The notes beneath the pieces were generated by a model. The model ran no database searches. It was not told the origin of the DNA and worked only from the letters and a program-made list of their open reading frames with translations. DNA of 12,575 nucleotides from the NCBI GenBank assembly GCA_015662935.1, contig DQTF01000144.1, positions 1 through 12,575 on the forward strand, read 5' to 3'. This document shows, piece by piece, positions 6,068 to 11,567 of this stretch. The position numbers and the translations under genes were made by a program. Each line of letters opens with the position of its first letter. Position 1 is the first letter of the stretch. The DNA is from Crocinitomicaceae bacterium (GTDB taxonomy: Bacteria; Bacteroidota; Bacteroidia; Flavobacteriales_D; Crocinitomicaceae).

Positions 6068-7351
6068 ATGAAAAAACTTTACATTATCGCATTATCATTA
6101 GCAATTACTTCTGCATCATACAGCCAATGTACTGGCGGAAGATATTCATCTGACGTTTTTGCAGGAGTCACTGTTACAAGTGATATTAACTATGGTGCTA
6201 ATACAAGTAGTACAGGTGTTAATACTCAACTTGATCTAGACTTTTACGAACCAACTGGAGATACTGAAACTGCTCGCCCATTAATTATTTGGGCTCACGG
6301 AGGTAGCTTTATCTTTGGCTCAAAAACAGATGCTGATGTAGTGACATTAGGAAATGCTTTTGCTAAAAAAGGGTTTGCTTTTGCATCTATCGATTACCGA
6401 CTTGAGAGTTCATTCCCAATTACAGCAACAAAGGCTATCGAGGCAGTTGTAAGAGCAGTTCAAGACATGAAAGCGGCAATCCGTTTTTTCTACAAAGACA
6501 GATCAACAACAGACACATACAAAATTGATACAACGCAAATATTCATTGCTGGAACATCCGCGGGAGGGATTACAGCTATCAACCTTGCTTATTTAGATAA
6601 AGAATGTGAAATACTTGAATTCATTTCATCTGCTAGTTTAACTAGCCTTGGTGGAATTGAAGGTAGTAGTGGGAATGCAGGTTATTCAACAGATATTGTT
6701 GGAACGATTGGTCTTGCAGGTGCACTTGCTAGTTACGGATGGATGGAACCAGGAGATTCTCCAATATGTATGACACATGGTACTGCAGACGGAACAGTTG
6801 CCTACAGCCGAGGAATGGTAAATGTTATCGGAATTGACATCATGGAACTTGATGGTAGTAGAATGATCGACGAGCATGCAAATGCAATTGGTATTCAAAG
6901 TAACTTCTACACTCATCTTGGTGCAGGACACGTTCCTCACACTTCTTCTGCCGCATACATGGACACGACTATTAACTTTGTCAGAGATTTCTTAATCGAT
7001 ATTATGGGATGTACTGATGCAGCTTTACAACCTGAGAATGCTCCATTTGGAACAGCTACACTTTATCCTATTACTTATTGTGGAGGACCATTGTCTTTAG
7101 AAGAAAACACATTTGATAATGTGAAGACAATCTACCCTAATCCAGCAGCAACAAGCTTAACAATCTCTTTTAACGACTCTGAAAGTGAAAAAGAAATCGT
7201 TTTATTAGATTTATCAGGAAGAATCATTGCTAATTACCAAACGAATATGGAAAGCTTAACGATTCAAAGAAACGACTTGAACTCTGGAACATATTTCATT
7301 CAAACAACAATCAATGGAATTATTAGTTCTTCAAAAATAATTTTTGAATAG
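6068..7351 (+). CDS. Secreted alpha/beta-hydrolase esterase with T9SS C-terminal sorting domain
   Basis: The protein has 427 residues and a signal peptide (MKKLYIIALSLAITSASYSQ). The catalytic domain spans about residues 52-312 and resembles carboxylesterase/BD-FAE-type lipases. It has an HGGSF oxyanion motif (77-81), the nucleophile elbow GTSAGG with Ser164, the likely acid in HGTADGTV (Asp241), and the likely histidine in GAGHVPH (His288). The last 75 residues form a type IX secretion (Por) sorting domain: IYPNPA (355-360), VLLDLSGRI, then LNSGTYFIQ, and a final strand ending KIIFE. It should therefore cross the outer membrane and be released or anchored on the surface. It is the third gene after a FadL channel and an SGNH-like lipoprotein, ends at a strong terminator, and may supply hydrolysis products for uptake. 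The substrate (lipid ester, acyl-sugar, feruloyl ester) cannot be told. Confidence 0.85.
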   Translation: MKKLYIIALSLAITSASYSQCTGGRYSSDVFAGVTVTSDINYGANTSSTGVNTQLDLDFYEPTGDTETARPLIIWAHGGSFIFGSKTDADVVTLGNAFAKKGFAFASIDYRLESSFPITATKAIEAVVRAVQDMKAAIRFFYKDRSTTDTYKIDTTQIFIAGTSAGGITAINLAYLDKECEILEFISSASLTSLGGIEGSSGNAGYSTDIVGTIGLAGALASYGWMEPGDSPICMTHGTADGTVAYSRGMVNVIGIDIMELDGSRMIDEHANAIGIQSNFYTHLGAGHVPHTSSAAYMDTTINFVRDFLIDIMGCTDAALQPENAPFGTATLYPITYCGGPLSLEENTFDNVKTIYPNPAATSLTISFNDSESEKEIVLLDLSGRIIANYQTNMESLTIQRNDLNSGTYFIQTTINGIISSSKIIFE

Positions 7352-7371
7352 AATAATTAGATAGTATCTTT

Positions 7372-7405
7372 AAAGCCCTTTGTAAATTTACAAAGGGCTT
7401 TTTTT
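7372..7405 (+). terminator. Strong rho-independent terminator of the FadL-esterase operon
   Basis: A perfect 13-bp stem (AAAGCCCTTTGTA 7372-7384 with TACAAAGGGCTTT 7389-7401) closes a four-base AATT loop and runs into seven T residues (7399-7405). It begins 20 bases after the esterase stop. The next gene starts at 7412, only seven bases beyond the T-run. Confidence 0.93.
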
Positions 7406-7411
7406 ATAATT

Positions 7412-7849
7412 ATGACGTTAAAAGAATTACATACAAAAGAAGAGATGCTCCAAAATTTCAATCTATTGAAAGAAGTTTATCCTTCTCTTGCTCTTGAGGA
7501 ATACTCTTTAGAATTAGACGAAATGCTGTTACACAATTATGGACAGATTGGATGCTTCGAAGATGGAGTTTGCGTGGGAATGACTGGCTATTGGATTGGT
7601 ACAAAATTATGGTGCGGAAAATACATGGAGCTCGACAATGTTGTAGTTGCAGAGAATCACCAAGGAAAAGGAATTGGTCAACAATTATTCGTATATCTGG
7701 AAAATAAAGCAAAAGAAAATGATTGCAACATGCTGGCACTAGATTCTTATTCAGATAATTTTAAAGCGCATAAATTCTTCTACCAGCAAGGATATATTCC
7801 AAGAGGCTTTCACTTCATTAATATCATAAAGAAAGATAGTATTCGTTAA
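7412..7849 (+). CDS. GNAT-family N-acetyltransferase
   Basis: This 145-residue cytosolic protein has the acetyl-CoA-binding motif A, LDNVVVAENHQGKGIGQQLF (residues 74-93, QGKGIG at 84-89 being the pyrophosphate loop), and the downstream motif B region DSYSDNFKAHKFFYQQGY (111-128). GNAT enzymes move an acetyl group from acetyl-CoA to an amine on a small molecule or protein; nothing identifies the acceptor here. The ATG at 7412 lies directly after the previous operon's terminator, leaving no room for a normal ribosome binding site outside the hairpin and T-run. The next in-frame ATG (7445) would remove 11 residues but leave motif A whole, so the start is uncertain. No TAnnTTTG element is seen just upstream, so how it is transcribed is unclear. 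Confidence 0.82.
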   Translation: MTLKELHTKEEMLQNFNLLKEVYPSLALEEYSLELDEMLLHNYGQIGCFEDGVCVGMTGYWIGTKLWCGKYMELDNVVVAENHQGKGIGQQLFVYLENKAKENDCNMLALDSYSDNFKAHKFFYQQGYIPRGFHFINIIKKDSIR

Positions 7850-7929
7850 GTTCACTCAATAGTTACTACGCATTAACCATTATAAGTAATTCTTTAGGTC
7901 TTATATTTTATCCAAGAATAGAAAATTCA

Positions 7930-7937
7930 TATATTAG
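7930..7937 (+). promoter_or_regulatory. Possible -7 element (TATATTAG) for the M1 peptidase gene
   Basis: TATATTAG followed by CAC differs from TAnnTTTG at one base and lies 22 bases before the ATG at 7960. No good -33 element is visible. The 110-base gap from 7850 is AT-rich and shows no clear terminator for the upstream acetyltransferase gene. Confidence 0.35.
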
Positions 7938-7959
7938 CACGAACTAGAAAATTAAACTC

Positions 7960-9948
7960 ATGAAAAAACTCAATAGAACAACTTTACTAACAAGCCTTGC
8001 ATTAATACTTGTTACTTCCATTAGTTATTCTCAAGTAGAGAATGAACAGAGTGATCAATGTAGAAATAGAGACAAATCAGGTATGTTTCAGGTAAAAAGT
8101 AATTCCTTAAATATTCCTCAAATTGCAGAAACAGAAAAATACGATGTTCATTTCTACGCAATAGATATCGCTATGAATAATTTAGTAACTGATGTTGCTG
8201 GAAACGTAGAAATTCATGGTACAGCAGTTCAAAATTTAGATTCAGTCTTATTTGAACTTTTCGCAACAATGACAATAACAGATATTCGGTTAAATGGAGC
8301 AACAACCAATTTCTCTAGAAACGGATCTGCAGTTAAAGTTCCTGTAAACATAACAACTGGTCAACCTTTTGTTCTTTCAATAGACTACAACGGCACACCT
8401 CCAACAGGAGCGACAAATCCACTTGGTGGTTCAGGAATGAGCAATGCAACTTCTGGATCATGGGGCAATCAAGCAACTTGGTCCTTGTCAGAATCATTTG
8501 CTGCTTACGAATGGTGGCCGTGTAAACAATCTTTAACTGATAAAGCTGATAGTTGCTCTGTTAAAATAACTGTTCCAAGCATTTGTAAGGCAGGCTCAAA
8601 TGGTATTCTAGAAAATGTAGTTGATCTAGGAAACGGAACAACAAGGTACGAATGGATGCACAAACACCCAATTGATTATTACTTAATCTCTGTTGCAGTG
8701 GCGCAATATGTTGAATACAATGTTTATGCAAATCCTGTAGGTGCTCCAGGGCAGGTATTAATTCAAAACTTCATTTATGACAATCCGCAAACCCTCATTA
8801 ATTTTCAAAACGATATCGATGAAACAGTTGATTTTATGGAACTTTTTGCCAATTTATATGGACCGTATCCTTTTGATGATGAAAAATATGGGCACTGCAT
8901 GGTTCCTCTTGGCGGAGGAATGGAACATCAAACAATGACTACACAAGGTTGGTTTACTAAAGGATTAACTTCTCATGAACTTGGACATCAATGGTGGGGA
9001 GATAACGTAACTTGTGCTTCTTGGGCTGACATCTGGGTAAATGAAGGTTTTGCTACCTATAGTGCTTATTTAATGCTGGAGAATTTATATCCAGGCGAAG
9101 ACATTACAGATATGGAGAACAAACACACAAATATTAAAAGCAACCCATCGGGAAGTGTTTGGTGTTTAGACAGTCTCAATGAGGGGAGAATATTTAGTGG
9201 TAGATTATCATATGATAAGGGAGCAGCAATTATTCACACATTTCGCTTTTTAATGAATGACGATGTTGCGTTTTTTCAAGCTCTAAAAAATATTCAAAAT
9301 GATTTCTCGGGAGGAACTGCATTTGGTATTGATATTCGAGATTATTTCGTAACTGCATCAGGAGTAGATCTAACAGCAGCGTTCAATGAATGGTATTTTG
9401 GAGAAGGATATCCTACGTATTCTGCAAAATGGAATCAGGTAGGAACCGATTTACATTTAGAAGTATCTCACACAACATCTAGTACAACTCCATTATTCAC
9501 AAATGATTTAGAATTAAAATTCTCAAGAAGTGGACTTGCAGACACAACAATCAGAATTGCAATCAATAGCAATACACAACAAGTCGTTATTCCAGGTTTA
9601 CAGAATGTGACAAATCTTACTCAAATTGACCCGAACAATTGGGTCATTAATAATAATGGAACAATCCAAAATGACGCATCATTAAACGTTGCAGGAATTG
9701 GAGAATTATCTATTTCGGATACTTATACTATTTCTCCGAATCCTTCAAATGGCCACTTTTCAATTTCTTCTTCTGAAAACACAAATAACACCATTGAAAT
9801 TAGAGACCTGAAAGGACGATTAATTTACGAGTCTAATTTTTCTTCAAAAACAACCATCGATATCTCACAAGAACAAAGTGGATATTACATCCTATTCATT
9901 ACCAATAATAATGGAGACCGAAGAATAAAAACAATAATCAAAGAATAA
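7960..9948 (+). CDS. Secreted M1-family metallo-aminopeptidase with T9SS C-terminal sorting domain
   Basis: The protein has 662 residues with a signal peptide ending near SYSQ (residue 25). The N-terminal beta domain (about 55-255) leads to the M1 catalytic domain. This shows the exopeptidase substrate motif GGGMEH (318-323) and the zinc site HELGH (339-343) with the third ligand Glu362 in NEGFA, giving the spacing HExxH-x18-E. Glu340 is the general base, and a conserved-type Tyr418 lies in LSYDKGA. M1 enzymes remove N-terminal residues from peptides. The large C-terminal helical domain of ERAP-like members is absent. Instead a sorting domain spans about 585-662 (ISPNPSNGHFSI at 591-602, RDLKGRLIYES, GYYILFI), directing the protein through the type IX secretion system. 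It is a single-gene unit, ending at a terminator shared with the convergent metal regulator gene. Peptide scavenging is inferred. Confidence 0.9.
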   Translation: MKKLNRTTLLTSLALILVTSISYSQVENEQSDQCRNRDKSGMFQVKSNSLNIPQIAETEKYDVHFYAIDIAMNNLVTDVAGNVEIHGTAVQNLDSVLFELFATMTITDIRLNGATTNFSRNGSAVKVPVNITTGQPFVLSIDYNGTPPTGATNPLGGSGMSNATSGSWGNQATWSLSESFAAYEWWPCKQSLTDKADSCSVKITVPSICKAGSNGILENVVDLGNGTTRYEWMHKHPIDYYLISVAVAQYVEYNVYANPVGAPGQVLIQNFIYDNPQTLINFQNDIDETVDFMELFANLYGPYPFDDEKYGHCMVPLGGGMEHQTMTTQGWFTKGLTSHELGHQWWGDNVTCASWADIWVNEGFATYSAYLMLENLYPGEDITDMENKHTNIKSNPSGSVWCLDSLNEGRIFSGRLSYDKGAAIIHTFRFLMNDDVAFFQALKNIQNDFSGGTAFGIDIRDYFVTASGVDLTAAFNEWYFGEGYPTYSAKWNQVGTDLHLEVSHTTSSTTPLFTNDLELKFSRSGLADTTIRIAINSNTQQVVIPGLQNVTNLTQIDPNNWVINNNGTIQNDASLNVAGIGELSISDTYTISPNPSNGHFSISSSENTNNTIEIRDLKGRLIYESNFSSKTTIDISQEQSGYYILFITNNNGDRRIKTIIKE

Positions 9949-9952
9949 TTTA

Positions 9953-9983
9953 AAAGGGTTGTAACTAACAACTACAACCCTTT
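9953..9983. terminator. Bidirectional terminator overlapping the end of the regulator gene
   Basis: A perfect 11-bp stem (AAAGGGTTGTA 9953-9963 with TACAACCCTTT 9973-9983) encloses a nine-base loop. On the minus strand it is followed by a T-rich run after the stem (TTTTAAATTATT); on the plus strand the T-run is broken (TTTGCTTT). One arm lies inside the last codons of the regulator and the loop contains its TAG stop, so the hairpin also constrains the C-terminal residues. Confidence 0.8.
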
Positions 9984-10657
9984 GCTTTCCCACAAAGTCT
10001 ACAAACAACAAAAATGTTTTCTGTAAACTTAGGCGAGACAACAAATTCTTCATTCCTGATAAGAATGGTTGTGAGTGCATCAAAATCTTCTTTTGCAACA
10101 ATCGTTATTACATCTTGAATCTTTAACCCAATTTTATCGGCGTATTGCAGAAAATCAGTAGAATTATCTTTGACAGCAACAATGCGACAAGATTCTCCAA
10201 TTGAAATTTCACTTAAAGTCTTTCTAAATGGAAGAGCAATCTCCCCCTTTGCATTAGGAATAGCATCTCCATGAGGATCAAAAGCTGGGAATTCTAGAAA
10301 CTTGTCCAAGCCATTAATTAATTTTGAAGAATAAACATGTTCTAACTCCTCGGCCAATTCATGAACCTCATCCCAAGAAAAGTCAAGCTTTTGATATAAG
10401 AAGGTCTCCCATAAGCGATGCCTTCTCACAACCATCATTCCAGCAAGTTTACCTTCCTCTGTTAATGATATCTTTCCGTATTTCTTGTAATTCACAAGTG
10501 ACTTCTCTTTCAATTTACGAAGCATATCACTAACGGTAGCCGGTTTTACAGATAAGTTTTTCGCTAAACTGTTCACGCCTACTTCTTCAACACCTTCTGA
10601 AAAAACAGTCAGTTGAACCAAGGTTTTTAAATAATTTTCTTCTGTAAATGACAACAT
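9965..10657 (-). CDS. DtxR/MntR-family metal-dependent transcriptional repressor with FeoA-like domain and cysteine tail
   Basis: This 230-residue protein starts with a winged helix-turn-helix (1-65, recognition helix around SVKPATVSDMLRKLK, 36-50). A DtxR-type dimerisation and metal domain follows (65-125): VVRRHRLWETFL gives His80 and Glu84, and the segment WDEVHELAEELEHV gives His99, Glu103, Glu106 and His107. An FeoA/SH3-like domain spans about 147-217. By my alignment Glu103 replaces the DtxR Cys102 and matches MntR Glu99, while the N-terminal ligand (Met10 in DtxR, Asp8 in MntR) is Asn8. The protein ends in C219-x2-C222-x5-C228-x-C230, which I do not recognise as usual for the family. 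It is divergent from a ZIP transporter and TonB receptor, with a DtxR-box-like palindrome between them, so it probably represses them when metal is plentiful. Whether Mn, Fe or Zn is sensed is open. Confidence 0.9.
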   Translation of the reverse strand: MLSFTEENYLKTLVQLTVFSEGVEEVGVNSLAKNLSVKPATVSDMLRKLKEKSLVNYKKYGKISLTEEGKLAGMMVVRRHRLWETFLYQKLDFSWDEVHELAEELEHVYSSKLINGLDKFLEFPAFDPHGDAIPNAKGEIALPFRKTLSEISIGESCRIVAVKDNSTDFLQYADKIGLKIQDVITIVAKEDFDALTTILIRNEEFVVSPKFTENIFVVCRLCGKAKGCSC

Positions 10658-10662
10658 CAGAA

Positions 10663-10670
10663 CAAAAATA
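10663..10670 (-). promoter_or_regulatory. Possible -7 element (TATTTTTG) for the regulator gene
   Basis: On the minus strand TATTTTTG fits TAnnTTTG and ends five bases before the ATG at 10657. If used, the transcript would be leaderless or nearly so. The palindrome at 10694-10709 would then overlap the -33 region, allowing autorepression. No TTG at the right distance was found. Confidence 0.35.
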
Positions 10671-10693
10671 GTAAATTAAACCAACCTTTAACT

Positions 10694-10713
10694 GTTAGAT
10701 TAGTCTAACTTTA
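10694..10713. promoter_or_regulatory. Candidate DtxR/IdeR-like operator
   Basis: GTTAGA (10694-10699) and TCTAAC (10704-10709) form a perfect inverted repeat around TTAG. The 19-base stretch 10695-10713 (TTAGATTAGTCTAACTTTA) agrees at 15 of 19 positions with the IdeR/DtxR box as I recall it (TTAGGTTAGCCTAACCTAA). It lies between the divergent regulator and ZIP genes and covers the spacer and -33 region of the ZIP promoter, the position of a repressor site. Regulator binding is inferred. Confidence 0.72.
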
Positions 10714-10714
10714 T

Positions 10715-10722
10715 TAGTTTTG
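10715..10722 (+). promoter_or_regulatory. ZIP-TonB receptor operon promoter -7 element (TAGTTTTG)
   Basis: TAGTTTTG fits the Bacteroidota -7 consensus exactly and is followed by CATC. The ATG at 10740 is 18 bases further on. A TTA lies 17 bases upstream at 10695, inside the operator palindrome, as a degenerate -33 element. Bound repressor would block polymerase here. Confidence 0.65.
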
Positions 10723-10739
10723 CATCTAAAATAAATAAT

Positions 10740-11552
10740 ATGTGGAATGATTTAGTAGAATGGTTTAAGAGCATCGACCCAATCTTAGCAGCTCTTGTTG
10801 CGACGACATTTACTTGGTTGGTCACAGCTTTTGGAGCCGCTTTCGTATTCTTTTTTAAAAGTCTGAATAGAACAGTTTTAGATGTTGCTCTTGGTTTTAC
10901 AGGAGGCGTTATGGTTGCAGCCAGTTTTTGGAGCTTACTAAATCCAGCAATCGTATTATCAGGAGGAAGTTGGATTCCCGCAGCAATAGGATTTATGTTA
11001 GGTGCATTTTTCCTGTTTGGATTAGATAAAATCCTACCTCACATTCATATCAATGCAAAAGAGGACGAAGTGGAAGGAATAAAAACTAAATGGCACAAAA
11101 CAAAGTTATTGGTTCTTGCGATCACCATGCACAATATACCTGAAGGATTAGCGGTCGGTGTTCTTTTTGGCGCAGTTGCCGCAGGATTACCCGGAGCAAG
11201 TATTGAGGCCGCGATGATTTTAGCCATCGGAATAGGTATCCAGAATTTCCCAGAAGGATTTGCTGTTTCTATGCCATTGAGAAGACAAGGAATGAGTCGC
11301 TGGAAAAGTTTTTTCTATGGACAATTATCTGCCATAGTTGAACCAATTGCCGGTGTTTTAGGTGCATGGGCCGTCTTTACATTCACTCCTATTCTTCCTT
11401 ATGCATTAGCATTTGCTGCTGGAGCAATGATATTTGTCGTAGTGGAGGAAGTTATCCCCGAAGCACAGCGAGAAGGCAACACCGACCTCGCCACACTTGG
11501 TTTCATGGTCGGGTTCGTTATAATGATGAGTTTAGATGTCTCATTAGGCTAA
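10740..11552 (+). CDS. ZIP-family metal ion transporter (GufA/ZupT-like)
   Basis: This 270-residue inner membrane protein has about eight hydrophobic segments. The two metal-site helices carry HNIPEG (131-136) and QNFPEG (168-173), the ZIP signature for the binuclear metal site; further polar residues in membrane context are Glu201 (VEP) and Glu236-Glu237 (VVEEVIPEA). The loop after the third segment is short and has two histidines (PHIHI, 100-104) followed by acidic and lysine residues. ZIP proteins bring divalent metals (Zn, Fe, Mn) into the cytosol. The sequence is closest to the GufA-type bacterial members, whose metal is often undefined. It is the first gene of an operon with a TonB-dependent receptor 15 bases downstream. 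The DtxR-like operator in its promoter favours iron or manganese, but zinc is not excluded. Confidence 0.9.
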   Translation: MWNDLVEWFKSIDPILAALVATTFTWLVTAFGAAFVFFFKSLNRTVLDVALGFTGGVMVAASFWSLLNPAIVLSGGSWIPAAIGFMLGAFFLFGLDKILPHIHINAKEDEVEGIKTKWHKTKLLVLAITMHNIPEGLAVGVLFGAVAAGLPGASIEAAMILAIGIGIQNFPEGFAVSMPLRRQGMSRWKSFFYGQLSAIVEPIAGVLGAWAVFTFTPILPYALAFAAGAMIFVVVEEVIPEAQREGNTDLATLGFMVGFVIMMSLDVSLG

Positions 11553-11567
11553 TAAATATTTAAATAT

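Noticed and set aside
7458..7739. Minus-strand 93-codon frame
   Set aside because: It is antisense to the GNAT gene, covers its motif A, and has Cys/His-rich composition typical of a shadow frame.
10694..10709. Palindrome considered as a Fur box
   Set aside because: It does not resemble the GATAATGATAATCATTATC-type Fur consensus, whereas it matches the DtxR/IdeR type well and lies beside a DtxR-family gene.
11366..11563. Plus-strand 65-codon frame at the end of the ZIP gene
   Set aside because: It is a +1 shadow of the ZIP coding sequence; the in-frame ZIP protein continues intact to its stop at 11552.
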